From the NCBI RefSeq assembly GCF_024298965.1, contig NZ_CP085193.1, forward strand, positions 4,402,001-4,466,000: a DNA stretch of 64,000 nucleotides, written 5' to 3'. Below are positions 16,469 to 25,098 of this stretch, piece by piece (positions within the stretch are counted from its first letter, which is position 1; each line of letters begins with the position of its first letter). The notes beneath the pieces were generated by a model that worked only from the letters and a program-made list of their open reading frames with translations, made no database searches and was not told the origin of the DNA. A program made the position numbers and the translations under genes. This stretch comes from Streptomyces rapamycinicus NRRL 5491 (GTDB taxonomy: Bacteria; Actinomycetota; Actinomycetes; Streptomycetales; Streptomycetaceae).

Positions 16469-17940
16469 GGGCCACCGCCGGGGCCGCCCGTGCCGGGGTG
16501 GGGCGCGCCGGGGTCGTCCGGGGCGCCTGGGGCCGCCGCGCGCACCAGGGGTGGCGGGGCGGGCTCGGGGAGGGCGTCTGCCGGGACGTTTCCGCGCTCC
16601 TCAGGCGCGTCCGCGGTGACCGCCGCGTGCCAGCCGTGGCGGTCCAGGGCGCGGGTGAGGGCCCCGACCATGCGGGGGTCGAACTGCGAGCCCGCGCACC
16701 GCTGCAGCTCCTCCACGGCCGTGGGCACCGGCCGGGCCCTGCGGTACGTACGCGTCGAGGTCATCGCGTCGAAGGCGTCCGCCACCGCGACCACCCGGGC
16801 GAACTCCGGGATCTGCGAACCGGCGAGCCCGTACGGATAGCCGCTGCCATCCAGCCGCTCATGGTGGTGGAGGATCGCGGCCCGCGCCTCGCCCAGGAAC
16901 CCGATGCCGCGCACCATCTCGTCGCCGTACTCGGGGTGCAGCTCGATCACCCGGCGCTCATCGGGGGTCAGTGGACCGTTTTTGCGCAGCAGCCGGGTGG
17001 GCACGCCGAGCTTGCCGACGTCGTGGAGGATGCCCGCGATCCGCACCGCCTCCAGCCGGTCGCCGCTCATGCCAAGCTCGCGGGCGATCATCGCGGAGGC
17101 GCGGCCGACGCGCTCGCTGTGGCCGCGGGTGTAGCGGTCCTTGATGTCGACGGCCTGGACCAGGGCCCGGATGGTGGCCTGGTGGGCGGCGCTCTCGCGG
17201 CGGTAGAGCACGAAGCCGCAGGCGCAGACGTACATCGGCAGCAGCACCAGCAGGGCCGCCGCCGGTCCGTAAGGGCTGCGCCACAGCACCGCCATGGCCA
17301 GTCCGGCGGGCCCGTGCACCAGGTACGGGGCGAGGGCGCCGGGCAGCCGCCCCCACCAGGCGGCGCGCGGGGACTGCCGCTCGGCGGTGACCAGCACCCC
17401 GCCCTCCAGGGCGGTGGCGGTCAGGCCCAGGACGAGCGCGGCGGCCACGGCGGCCGCCAGGGCGTACGGAAAGCCGGGCGTACCGGACGACGCCTGCCCA
17501 GCGGGGGCCTGGGCGCCGTCGCCGAGGGCCCAGAGGGCGCTGAGGGTCCCGGGGCCGTCCAGGGCCGCGAAGGCGCACGAGGCGGTCCAGACGGCCAGCG
17601 CGAGCCGCGCGGCCCGCCAGGCGCGTCGCGCCCCGGCCGGGGGCCGCTCGACGCGGGCGAGCAGCGCACCGGGCACGGCAACGAGCGCCGCGGCGGCGGG
17701 CGGCAGCAGAAAAGCCCCGGCCAGAAGGACGGGGCTGCACCATTCGGGCCAGCGGGCGCGGACCCTGGAGCCGACCGCGTGGACCGCGGCGAGCAGGGCG
17801 GTCGTGGCCCAGGGGACGGCCGCTCCGGGCCGTACGGCCGGGGCGGCGCAGTACGCCCCGGCGAGCACGGCGCACAGGACATAGGCGCGCGCCCCGTGGG
17901 GAAGTGCCCGCACGGTGTCCTCCTCCCCATCCATGTCCAT
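16465..17940 (-). CDS. Membrane-anchored HD-GYP phosphodiesterase
   Basis: 491 residues. About 250 hydrophobic residues form an N-terminal membrane sensor region. An HD-GYP domain follows with HDVGKLG at about 306 and the signature HHERLDGSGYP at about 358-368, both complete, plus DAFDAMTSTRTYR. HD-GYP proteins hydrolyse c-di-GMP, which in Streptomyces controls development through BldD. The C-terminal 45 residues are a disordered Pro/Gly tail. It starts at ATG 17940 after GAGGGG, about 190 bases downstream of rsrA, and is translationally coupled to the degenerate paralogue. Confidence 0.88.
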   Translation of the reverse strand: MDMDGEEDTVRALPHGARAYVLCAVLAGAYCAAPAVRPGAAVPWATTALLAAVHAVGSRVRARWPEWCSPVLLAGAFLLPPAAAALVAVPGALLARVERPPAGARRAWRAARLALAVWTASCAFAALDGPGTLSALWALGDGAQAPAGQASSGTPGFPYALAAAVAAALVLGLTATALEGGVLVTAERQSPRAAWWGRLPGALAPYLVHGPAGLAMAVLWRSPYGPAAALLVLLPMYVCACGFVLYRRESAAHQATIRALVQAVDIKDRYTRGHSERVGRASAMIARELGMSGDRLEAVRIAGILHDVGKLGVPTRLLRKNGPLTPDERRVIELHPEYGDEMVRGIGFLGEARAAILHHHERLDGSGYPYGLAGSQIPEFARVVAVADAFDAMTSTRTYRRARPVPTAVEELQRCAGSQFDPRMVGALTRALDRHGWHAAVTADAPEERGNVPADALPEPAPPPLVRAAAPGAPDDPGAPHPGTGGPGGGP

Positions 17941-18129
17941 TGCGCCACCCCTCTCGGGCGGGGCGGCTCAGGTGGTTGGGGAGCTTAGGACGAGGCGGGG
18001 CGTATGGGACCGGAGGGACTGTCCGATTACACCCCTTCGAGTGATGATCTGATCACCGAGGGTGGGAATGAGAATGCGCCAACTCGAAAGGCGTTCGACC
18101 GGGGATCCACTGGGGCCTGAGCCCCGGGG

Positions 18130-18459
18130 TCACTCCTGGGCGCTGCTCGGCGCGCTGCTCGGAGCGTTCGTCTCCGTCGTGATCTCGCGCTCCGGCACCG
18201 CCTGCCCGGAGCGGATCAGTTCGATCCGCCCCATGACCTTCGACCGGAGGTCGGTGGGCACGTCGTCATGGCCGCAGCACCGCTTGACGAGCTTCTTCAC
18301 GGCCTTCTCGAGGCCGTACTTCTCCAGGCACGGAGAGCATTCGTCGAAGTGCACCTCGAACTTGGCGCAGTCGCCGTCCGGCATCTCGTGGTCGAGGAAC
18401 TCGTAGAGGTGGTCGAGAACCTCGGAGCAGTCCGTCTCATGCGGCTCTCCGCAGCTCAT
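18130..18459 (-). CDS. rsrA: Zinc anti-sigma factor RsrA
   Basis: 109 residues. The redox-sensitive zinc set known from S. coelicolor RsrA is preserved at the same positions: C3, C11, H37-x3-C41-x2-C44 and C61-C62. Reduced RsrA holds sigma-R inactive; disulfide stress oxidises the thiols, releases zinc and frees the sigma factor. The ATG overlaps the sigR stop by four bases (ATGA), coupling translation and keeping stoichiometry. The C-terminal 20 residues are a variable Ser/Ala tail. Confidence 0.96.
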   Translation of the reverse strand: MSCGEPHETDCSEVLDHLYEFLDHEMPDGDCAKFEVHFDECSPCLEKYGLEKAVKKLVKRCCGHDDVPTDLRSKVMGRIELIRSGQAVPEREITTETNAPSSAPSSAQE

Positions 18460-19310
18460 GAGTCCGCGCCTTTCCGATCGTGCGACTCGTCCCCCGGGCC
18501 GCCCGCGCCGGCCGGGACCAGCCCGCGCCCACGGGCGTAGTCCTCCAGCAGACCGCGCAGCTGGCGGCGACCACGGTGCAGCCGGGACATCACCGTACCG
18601 ATGGGTGTACCCATGATGTCCGCGATCTCCTTGTAGGCAAAGCCCTCGACGTCCGCGAGATAGACCGCGATGCGGAACTCCTCGGGGATGGCCTGGAGGG
18701 CCTCCTTGACATCGGAGTCGGGCAGGTGGTCGAGAGCCTGCGACTCGGCGGAGCGCAGACCGGTCGACATATGCGACTCGGCGCGCGCGAGCTGCCAGTC
18801 CTCGATCTCCTCGGCCGCGCTGCGCTGGGGCTCCCGCTGCTTCTTGCGGTACGAGTTGATGAAGGTATTGGTCAGGATGCGGTACAGCCACGCCTTGAGG
18901 TTGGTGCCCTCCCGGAACTGGTGGAAGGAGCCGTACGCCTTGGCGTAGGTCTCCTGCACGAGATCCTCGGCGTCGGCCGGGTTACGCGTCATCCGCAGCG
19001 CGGCCGAGTACATCTGGTCCAAGAAGGCAAGGGCGTCCCGCTCGAAGCGCGCGTTGCGCTCCGAGGACGACTCCTGCGACCGCTCGACCGGCTCTCCCTC
19101 GGTCACGCCGTCGGTACCTGCGTCGGTCCCAGTGACCTGACCCACCTCCTCCAGCTTCGTGTCGGGTCCGGATGTGGACCCGCTCGAATCGGAGAATAGA
19201 CGACGATCCGGTGCGCCCGCCGCTTCGATCTTCACGGCCTGCGCCGCCTGCAGCTGAGACCAGTCCAGGTCAGCGGCCTGTGGACGGGCCGGGCAAGCAA
19301 GCGAACCCAT
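18456..19310 (-). CDS. sigR: Sigma factor SigR (long isoform), thiol-oxidative stress
   Basis: 284 residues from ATG 19310. Region 2 is seen in [37 protein letters not shown] and [21 protein letters not shown]. Region 4 is seen in [41 protein letters not shown]. An internal GTG at 19145 would give the normal 229-residue sigma-R, and the ATG adds exactly 55 residues. S. coelicolor makes such a longer unstable isoform from an autoregulated upstream promoter. A perfect sigma-R promoter is present at 19381-19406, so both forms are expected here. The long form contains CPARPQ and a Ser/Gly/Thr-rich stretch before region 2. Confidence 0.95.
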   Translation of the reverse strand: MGSLACPARPQAADLDWSQLQAAQAVKIEAAGAPDRRLFSDSSGSTSGPDTKLEEVGQVTGTDAGTDGVTEGEPVERSQESSSERNARFERDALAFLDQMYSAALRMTRNPADAEDLVQETYAKAYGSFHQFREGTNLKAWLYRILTNTFINSYRKKQREPQRSAAEEIEDWQLARAESHMSTGLRSAESQALDHLPDSDVKEALQAIPEEFRIAVYLADVEGFAYKEIADIMGTPIGTVMSRLHRGRRQLRGLLEDYARGRGLVPAGAGGPGDESHDRKGADS

Positions 19311-19380
19311 GCGGGGGACTCCCTTTCCTCGTATTCCGCGTATCAGTGCCTCTTACACGGTGAGTACCTACAGCCCGTCC

Positions 19381-19406
19381 AACACGGATCCCTCCCGCCG
19401 CATTCC
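19381..19406 (-). promoter_or_regulatory. Sigma-R-dependent promoter of sigR (autoregulation)
   Basis: On the minus strand GGAAT (-35) and GTT (-10) are separated by exactly 18 bases, matching the sigma-R consensus GGAAT-N18-GTT. The transcript would start about 60 bases upstream of ATG 19310 and include the long isoform. This creates a positive feedback loop after thiol oxidation. Confidence 0.85.
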
Positions 19407-19466
19407 CGCCCCGCCCCCGCCCCGGCGCCCAGCGCTCCTGGCCAGCGAGGGGGTGGCGGTCGGCGA

Positions 19467-20156
19467 TCAGCCCAGGGCGCGCGGCAGCCAGTCGGTGACG
19501 GCCCCGGTGATCAGGGCGAGCGCCGCGGGCTCGTCGAGGTCCGCCGACTTCGGCAGGCCGAAGACATGATCGCCGTACGGCACCTCCACGAGCTCCATGG
19601 CCGCGGGCAGCTCCGGGAACTCCTCCGGCCGCCCGAACGGGTCCCGGCCGCCCTGGACGATCAGCGTCGGCACGCCCGTGGCCAGCAGTTCCTCGGCCCG
19701 GGACCGCTCCGGCTTGCCCGGTGTGTGCAGCGGGAACGACAGCGCCAGCACGGCCTTCGCGCCCAGCTCCGTCGCGGTCCGGCAGGCCACCCGCGCCCCG
19801 GCGCTGCGGCCGCCCGCCACGATCGGCAGCCCGGCCTTCTCCAGCGCGGGCCATACGGCACGCCATCCGGTGTCCAGGGTCGAGGGGGCGGGCGCGATCT
19901 TCTTGCCCGCCACCCGCCACGGCTGCTCGACCAGCGCGACGCTCACGCCGAGCCCGGGGAGCGCCCCGGCCAGCGCGCGCAGATCCCGCGCCTCGATGCC
20001 CCCGCCTGCGCCATGGCTCGCGGCCAGCAGCGCATGGGCGCCGGGGGCGTGGTGCCAGGTGATCCGGGCATCGCCGGCCGGGGTCGCCACCATCTCGGTG
20101 GTCACCTGAGGTTCGTCCGTGGTCCCCTGAGGTTCGTCCGTCTTCTTCGCGGCCAT
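19467..20156 (-). CDS. Alpha/beta-hydrolase, dienelactone-hydrolase-like
   Basis: 229 residues. The nucleophile elbow is GGRSAG. An aspartate follows in VQGGRDPFG and a histidine in YGDHVFGLP, completing a Ser-Asp-His triad. The N-terminal HGAGGG block forms the oxyanion side. It resembles KANL3/Tex30-type small hydrolases. The substrate is unknown. Its ATG overlaps the SRAP gene stop by one base (TGATG), so the two form a coupled pair. The first 20 residues contain a duplicated DEPQ-T-T phrase that looks like a recent small repeat. Confidence 0.82.
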   Translation of the reverse strand: MAAKKTDEPQGTTDEPQVTTEMVATPAGDARITWHHAPGAHALLAASHGAGGGIEARDLRALAGALPGLGVSVALVEQPWRVAGKKIAPAPSTLDTGWRAVWPALEKAGLPIVAGGRSAGARVACRTATELGAKAVLALSFPLHTPGKPERSRAEELLATGVPTLIVQGGRDPFGRPEEFPELPAAMELVEVPYGDHVFGLPKSADLDEPAALALITGAVTDWLPRALG

Positions 20157-20974
20157 CAGAACAGCGTGCCCTCCTCCGGGGCCTCGAGCTCCTCGAGCAG
20201 CTCGGGGCCGTTGTTACGGACATCACTCACCCCGGTGGCCACGGGGTACGCCCGCAGCAGCCCGGAGGGCGGCGGCGCCAGCAGCGGCAGCAGGTCGCCG
20301 GGGTCGGTACGGCCCGGGTCCAGCCAGGAGGCCCAGCGGTCCTCGGTGAGGACCAGCGGCATCCGCGGGTGGATCTCGGCGAGCGAGCCCGGCCCCTCGT
20401 CCCGGGCCGCGCCCCCGAAGGGCTCCTTGTCCGCCTCGGTGGTGATCACCGTGCAGGTGACCCACCACGCCCGGGGGTGCTCGTCCGGCAGCGTCCGGTC
20501 CCGCCAGAACTCGTACAGCCCGGCCATGGCCATCACCGAGCCGTCCACCGGGGTCACGAAGTACGGCTGCTTGCGGGGCCGCTTGCGCTTGCCCTTCTCC
20601 TCCAGCTGCCGCTCCCCCGCCGCGGTGACCCACTCGTAGTAGCCGTCGGCGGGCAGGATGCAGCGCCGCGAGGCGAACGGGCGCCGGTAGGACGGCTTCT
20701 CGTGCACGGTCTCGGCCCGTGCGTTGATCATCTTGGCGCCGCCCTCGGGGGACTTCGCCCAGGACGGCACCAGCCCCCATTTCAGCGCCCTCAGCTGGCG
20801 AACCGGGCGCGGCTCGGCGGCGTCCTTAAGGGGGCGTTCGAGCACCGCGTACACGTCCTTGGTGGGCGCGACGTTCCAGTCCGGCGCCAGAGTCTCCTCC
20901 GGCTCCCACTTCTCCACTCCGAAGAGCCCGACGAGATCCTCCGGCCTCCGGCTCGCTGCGTATCGACCGCACAT
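20156..20974 (-). CDS. SRAP-domain abasic-site DNA-protein crosslink protein (HMCES/YedK type)
   Basis: 272 residues beginning MCGRY. Cys2, exposed after methionine removal, forms the thiazolidine crosslink with abasic sites in single-stranded DNA. Other family landmarks are WGLVPSWAK, NARAETV, the catalytic Glu in DGYYEW, and the His in EIHPRMPLVL. The protein shields abasic sites at forks from cleavage. It starts at ATG 20974 and is divergent from the metalloprotease gene with a 48-base gap. The Lys/Arg-rich insertion EEKGKRKRPRKQ is typical of actinobacterial members. Confidence 0.92.
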   Translation of the reverse strand: MCGRYAASRRPEDLVGLFGVEKWEPEETLAPDWNVAPTKDVYAVLERPLKDAAEPRPVRQLRALKWGLVPSWAKSPEGGAKMINARAETVHEKPSYRRPFASRRCILPADGYYEWVTAAGERQLEEKGKRKRPRKQPYFVTPVDGSVMAMAGLYEFWRDRTLPDEHPRAWWVTCTVITTEADKEPFGGAARDEGPGSLAEIHPRMPLVLTEDRWASWLDPGRTDPGDLLPLLAPPPSGLLRAYPVATGVSDVRNNGPELLEELEAPEEGTLF

Positions 20975-21022
20975 AGGTGCCACACTGCCACGACCCCTAC
21001 CGACGCGAGGAGCCGCCCGCAC

Positions 21023-21736
21023 ATGGACGCAACGAACGCCGCCGATCTGTGGGACCGGGTGACCGGCGCTCAGCCCGACCCCACCACCTGGCTGGTCGTC
21101 TCCACCGGCGTGATCGCGTTCGCGGTCGTGGTCTTCCGTACCGCCTGGCGGATAGCCCGTAACGCCATCACCATCGCCCATGAGGGCGGCCACGCCGTGG
21201 TCGCGCTGCTCAGCGGGCGGCGGCTGGACGGCATACGGCTGCACTCGGACACCTCGGGGCTGACCGTCTCGCGCGGCAAGCCCACGGGCCTGGGCATGAT
21301 CCTCACCGCGGCGTCCGGCTACACCGCCCCCTCCCTGCTGGGCCTCGGCGGCGCTTGGCTGCTGGCGGCGAACCACATCACCTTGCTGCTGTGGGGGACG
21401 ACGGCGCTGCTGGTCGCGATGCTGGTGATGATCCGCAACGCCTATGGCGTCCTTACGGTCGTCATCAGCGGGGCCGCCTTCTTCCTCGTCTCCTGGCTGA
21501 CCGGGCCGGACGTCCAGGCGGGGTTCGCGTACGCCGTGGTGTGGTTCCTCCTCCTGGGGGGCGTGCGTCCGGCCTTCGAGCTCCAGCGCAAGCGCCGTCA
21601 CGGCGGCGCGTACGACTCCGACCCCGACCAGCTCGCCCGGCTGACGGGCATTCCGGCCGGCGCCTGGCTGCTGCTCTTCCACGTGGTCTCGCTGTGTTCG
21701 CTGCTCGCCGGAGGGCGCTGGTTGCTGGGGTTGTGA
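21023..21736 (+). CDS. M50-like membrane metalloprotease family protein
   Basis: 237 residues with about six hydrophobic segments. The zinc motif HEGGH (H53, E54, H57) is in the second helix, within AHEGGHAVVALLSGRRLDGIRLHSDTSGLT, as in the M50B peptidase-like group. The C-terminal NPDG-type zinc ligand is not obvious; RNAYG in a later helix could fill the place. Site-2-protease relatives cut membrane-bound regulators, but for this subfamily no substrate is known. The ATG follows GAGGAG. It is divergent from the SRAP gene and upstream of aroA by 160 bases. Confidence 0.78.
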   Translation: MDATNAADLWDRVTGAQPDPTTWLVVSTGVIAFAVVVFRTAWRIARNAITIAHEGGHAVVALLSGRRLDGIRLHSDTSGLTVSRGKPTGLGMILTAASGYTAPSLLGLGGAWLLAANHITLLLWGTTALLVAMLVMIRNAYGVLTVVISGAAFFLVSWLTGPDVQAGFAYAVVWFLLLGGVRPAFELQRKRRHGGAYDSDPDQLARLTGIPAGAWLLLFHVVSLCSLLAGGRWLLGL

Positions 21737-21896
21737 CCCCGGCCGCCGGGACCCTGACCCCGTACGAGCGCCCGGCGCGCCACCGCCGGAACCTCATGGG
21801 CGCCTTGTAGCAGCGCCTACCAGCGCCGTGTTTCGACTGGGTTTCGCCACTTTCGATCAAGATTGGCACTCCGGGCGAACCACTAAAGTGAGACCC

Positions 21897-23273
21897 ATGA
21901 CCGGCATTGAGACCTCCCCGGGCGACCACACCGCCCTCTGGCCCGCTCCGACCGCCGATGGAGCGGTCGACGCGACCGTCACCGTGCCCGGATCCAAGTC
22001 GGTTACCAACCGCGGTCTGATCCTGGCCGCGCTCGCCGCCGAACCCGGCTGGCTGCGCCGCCCGCTCCGCTCCCGCGACACCCTCCTGATGGCCGCCGCC
22101 CTGCGCGCCATGGGCGTCGGCATCGAGGAGACGGTGTCCGACGGCGCCCTCGGCTCCAGCGGCCCCTCCGGCGGCGGAGAGGCCTGGCGGGTCATCCCGG
22201 CGGGGCTGCACGGCCCGGCCACCATCGACGTCGGCAACGCCGGCACCGTGATGCGCTTCCTGCCGCCGGTCGCCGCCCTGGCCGACGGCCCCGTCCACTT
22301 CGACGGCGACCCCCGCTCCCACGAGCGCCCGCTGCACGGCGTGATCGACGCGCTGCGCGCCCTGGGTGCCCGCATCGACGACGACGGCCGCGGCGCGCTG
22401 CCGATGACCGTGCACGGAGGCGGGGCGCTGGACGGCGGCCCGGTCCGCGTCGACGCCTCGTCGTCCTCCCAGTTCGTGAGCGCGCTGCTGCTGTCCGCAC
22501 CCCGGTTCAACCAGGGCGTCGAGGTGCGTCACACCGGCGCCGCGCTGCCCTCCCTGCCGCACATCCGGATGACCGTGGACATGCTGCGGGCGGCGGGCGC
22601 GCGGGTGGACACCCCGGAGGCGGGCGGCGAGCGGGGCGTCTGGCGGGTGGCGCCGAGCGCGCTGCTCGGCCGCGACCTGGTCGTCGAGCCCGATCTGTCC
22701 AACGCGGCGCCGTTCCTGGCCGCCGCCCTGGTCACCGGCGGCCGGGTGACGATCCCGGACTGGCCGGAGCGCACCACCCAGCCCGGCGACGAACTGCGCC
22801 GGATCTTCACCGAGATGGGCGGTTCCTGCGAGCTCACCGACACCGGTCTGACCTTCACCGGAACGGGCCGGATCACCGGGATCGACGCCGATCTGCACGA
22901 GGTCGGCGAGCTCACCCCGGTGATCGCGTCGGTCGCGGCGCTGGCCGACTCCGAGTCGGTACTGCGCGGCATCGCGCATCTGCGGCTCCACGAGACCGAC
23001 CGGCTCGCCGCCCTCGCCAAGGAGATCAACGAGCTGGGCGGGGACGTCACCGAGACCGAGGACGGCCTGCGGATCCGCCCGCGCCCGCTGCACGGCGGGA
23101 TCTTCCACACCTACGAGGACCACCGGCTGGCCACCGCCGCCGCCGTCCTCGGCCTGGCCGTCGACGGCGTACTGGTCGAGAACGTGGCGACCACCGCCAA
23201 GACCCTCCCCGACTTCCCCGGTCTGTGGACCGGCATGCTCGACGCGACGACGACCTCGGCGCGGAGATCCTGA
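21897..23273 (+). CDS. aroA: 3-phosphoshikimate 1-carboxyvinyltransferase (EPSP synthase)
   Basis: 458 residues of the sixth shikimate-pathway enzyme, joining PEP and shikimate-3-phosphate. Recognisable are the N-terminal VPGSKSVTNRGLILAALA, the GNAGTVMRFLPP segment that binds PEP, SSSSQFVSALLL, and the catalytic Asp/Glu region DLHEVGELTPVIA, then THLRLHETDRL-like and TYEDHRLATA near the end. The start ATG 21897 is chosen for the MTGIETSPGDH start; no strong ribosome site is present. rsgA follows 12 bases downstream, so the two are co-transcribed. Confidence 0.94.
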   Translation: MTGIETSPGDHTALWPAPTADGAVDATVTVPGSKSVTNRGLILAALAAEPGWLRRPLRSRDTLLMAAALRAMGVGIEETVSDGALGSSGPSGGGEAWRVIPAGLHGPATIDVGNAGTVMRFLPPVAALADGPVHFDGDPRSHERPLHGVIDALRALGARIDDDGRGALPMTVHGGGALDGGPVRVDASSSSQFVSALLLSAPRFNQGVEVRHTGAALPSLPHIRMTVDMLRAAGARVDTPEAGGERGVWRVAPSALLGRDLVVEPDLSNAAPFLAAALVTGGRVTIPDWPERTTQPGDELRRIFTEMGGSCELTDTGLTFTGTGRITGIDADLHEVGELTPVIASVAALADSESVLRGIAHLRLHETDRLAALAKEINELGGDVTETEDGLRIRPRPLHGGIFHTYEDHRLATAAAVLGLAVDGVLVENVATTAKTLPDFPGLWTGMLDATTTSARRS

Positions 23274-23285
23274 GAGCCTGGACGC

Positions 23286-24293
23286 ATGCGCCGCTACGGC
23301 AAGCACACCGACGAGGACGACGTTCGGATCCGCCCCAACCGCAAGGGCAACCGGCCGCGCACCAACATCCGCCCCAAACACGAGGACGCCACCGAGGGAT
23401 TCGTACTCACGGTCGACCGCGGTCGGCTCACGGTCCTGGTCGAGGACCGCACCATCACCGCCATGAAGGCCCGCGAGCTCGGCCGTAAGGGCGTCGTGGT
23501 CGGCGACCGGGTCGCGGTCGTCGGGGATCTCTCCGGCGACAAGGACACGCTCGCCCGGATCGTCCGGGTCGAGAAGCGCTCCTCCGTGCTGCGCCGGACC
23601 GCCGACGACGACGATCCGTACGAGCGGGTGGTGGTCGCCAACGCCGACCAGCTCGCGATCGTGACCGCCCTGGCCGATCCCGAGCCGCGCCCGCGGCTGA
23701 TCGACCGGTGCCTGGTGGCCGCCTTCGACGCGGGCCTGGAGCCGCTGCTCGTCCTCACCAAGTCCGATCTGGCGCCCGCCGACGACATGCTGAAGACCTA
23801 TGAGCCGCTCGGCGTCCCCTATGTCGTCACCAGCCGCGACGAGCTGGCCGACGGCGACGCCGCCGACCGGGTGCGGGAGCGGCTGACCGACCGGATCACC
23901 GTCTTCGTCGGCCACTCGGGCGTGGGCAAGACGACGCTGGTGAACGCGCTGGTCCCGGACCGCCAGCGGGCCACCGGCCGGGTGAACGCGGTCACCGGCC
24001 GCGGCCGCCACACCACCACCTCCGCGCTCGCGCTGCCCCTGCCGGACGCCAAGGGATGGGCGATCGACACCCCCGGCGTGCGGTCCTTCGGGCTGCACCA
24101 CGTGGACCCGGTGCGGGTCATCCACGCCTTCCCGGACCTGGAGCCGGGCACCGAGGGCTGTCCGCGCGCCTGCAGCCACGACGAACCGGACTGCGCGCTG
24201 GACCAGTGGGTGGCCGACGGCCACGCCGAACCGGCCCGGCTCTACTCCCTGCGACGGCTGCTGGCCACCCGCGAACGGCGAGAGGGCGACTAG
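23286..24293 (+). CDS. rsgA: Ribosome small-subunit GTPase RsgA
   Basis: 335 residues with the circularly permuted GTPase order of the family. An N-terminal OB-fold (VLTVDRGRLTVLVEDRTITAMKAR) comes first, then TKSD (G4), then the P-loop GHSGVGKTT (G1) and DTPGV (G3). A C-terminal zinc knuckle follows in EGCPRACSHDEPDC. It assists 30S maturation by checking the decoding centre. It starts 12 bases after aroA. Its 3' end runs directly into repeat element 2, which begins 7 bases beyond the stop. Confidence 0.93.
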   Translation: MRRYGKHTDEDDVRIRPNRKGNRPRTNIRPKHEDATEGFVLTVDRGRLTVLVEDRTITAMKARELGRKGVVVGDRVAVVGDLSGDKDTLARIVRVEKRSSVLRRTADDDDPYERVVVANADQLAIVTALADPEPRPRLIDRCLVAAFDAGLEPLLVLTKSDLAPADDMLKTYEPLGVPYVVTSRDELADGDAADRVRERLTDRITVFVGHSGVGKTTLVNALVPDRQRATGRVNAVTGRGRHTTTSALALPLPDAKGWAIDTPGVRSFGLHHVDPVRVIHAFPDLEPGTEGCPRACSHDEPDCALDQWVADGHAEPARLYSLRRLLATRERREGD

Positions 24294-24299
24294 GTCTTC

Positions 24300-24580
24300 C
24301 CCCTCCCCGCCCCTTCCCGCCGCCAAGGGCTCCGCCCCTGGACCCCGGGACCCTGGGCGGAGCCGCCTAGCGAGGCTGCGGGAAGGGCCGGATCCCGGCT
24401 CCGGGGTCTGGGGCGGAGCCCTCGCTCCCGGGGTCTGAGGCGGAGCCCCCCGCTCCTGGGACCTGAGGCAGAGCCCCCACTCCCGGGTCTGAGGCAGAGC
24501 CCGGCTCCCGGGGCCTGAGGCGAAGCCCCAGTTTCGGGGTCTGGGGCGGAGCCCCAGTTTCGGGAAGGGGCGGGGAGGGG
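24300..24580. repeat. Intergenic repeat element 2 with 19-bp inverted ends
   Basis: Bounded by the same 19-bp sequence CCCCTCCCCGCCCCTTCCC (24300-24318) and its exact reverse complement (24562-24580) as element 1. The left interior shares GGGCTCCGCCCCTGGACCCC with it, and the right flank shares AGCAGCCCGC. The interior has degenerate units of the type CTGAGGCGGAGCCCC with CTCCCGGG. It begins 7 bases after the rsgA stop, so it may also act as its transcription end. Confidence 0.8.
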
Positions 24581-24754
24581 AGCAGCCCGCCGCAGGCGGC
24601 AAGATCCGCCGGACACCCGTAGGGAGCGTGTTTGCCGCTCCATCCGGGCGGTAAATGGATAATCGCATCAAGCAATCGAGGCGACTCAGGCAATCCAGGC
24701 GACCGGGGATGCCCCGGGCGACGGCAGCCCACGGCGGCACGGGAGGGCATCTCT

Positions 24755-25078
24755 ATGGCGTGGCTGCTGGTCGTGGTCGCCGGGCTACTCGAAACCGGCT
24801 TCGCCGTCTGCCTCAAGCTCTCGCACGGCTTCACCCGACTCTGGCCGACGGTCGCCTTCTGCGCGTTCGCGCTCGGCAGCTTCGGGCTGCTGACGCTGTC
24901 CCTGAAGAAGCTCGACGTGGGGCCCGCGTACGCGGTGTGGACGGGGATCGGGGCCGCCGGGACCGCGATCTACGGGATGGTCTTCCTCGGTGACCTCGTC
25001 TCCACGCTCAAGATCATCTCCATCTCGCTGGTGATCGTCGGCGTGATAGGGCTCCAGCTCTCCGGCTCGGCCCACTGA
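24755..25078 (+). CDS. sugE: Small multidrug resistance family exporter (SugE/Gdx type)
   Basis: 107 residues with four membrane helices. The essential glutamate is E13 in LLETGFAV. The loop KKLDVGPAYAVWTGIGAAGTAIYGM is the signature stretch of SMR proteins, and the G-x-G-A-x-G pattern is closer to guanidinium exporters (Gdx) than to EmrE-type pumps. It works as an antiparallel dimer exchanging protons for cations. A GGGAGGG ribosome site lies 8 bases before the ATG. No guanidine riboswitch could be recognised in the 175-base leader. It is convergent with the TetR gene. Confidence 0.86.
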   Translation: MAWLLVVVAGLLETGFAVCLKLSHGFTRLWPTVAFCAFALGSFGLLTLSLKKLDVGPAYAVWTGIGAAGTAIYGMVFLGDLVSTLKIISISLVIVGVIGLQLSGSAH

Positions 25079-25098
25079 GGCCCGCCCCTCGGTTCGGC

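Noticed and set aside
18041..18056. BldD or other palindromic site upstream of the HD-GYP genes
   Set aside because: GTGAT-N6-ATCAC has only 5-bp arms and does not match the BldD consensus.
21465..24740. A 1091-codon minus-strand ORF opposite aroA and rsgA
   Set aside because: Both plus-strand genes have complete family motifs; the antisense frame has only GC-driven composition and extends through the repeat element.
24600..24754. Guanidine riboswitch before the SMR exporter
   Set aside because: None of the ykkC-type conserved stretches, paired ACGR hairpins or ykkC-III signatures could be found in the leader.
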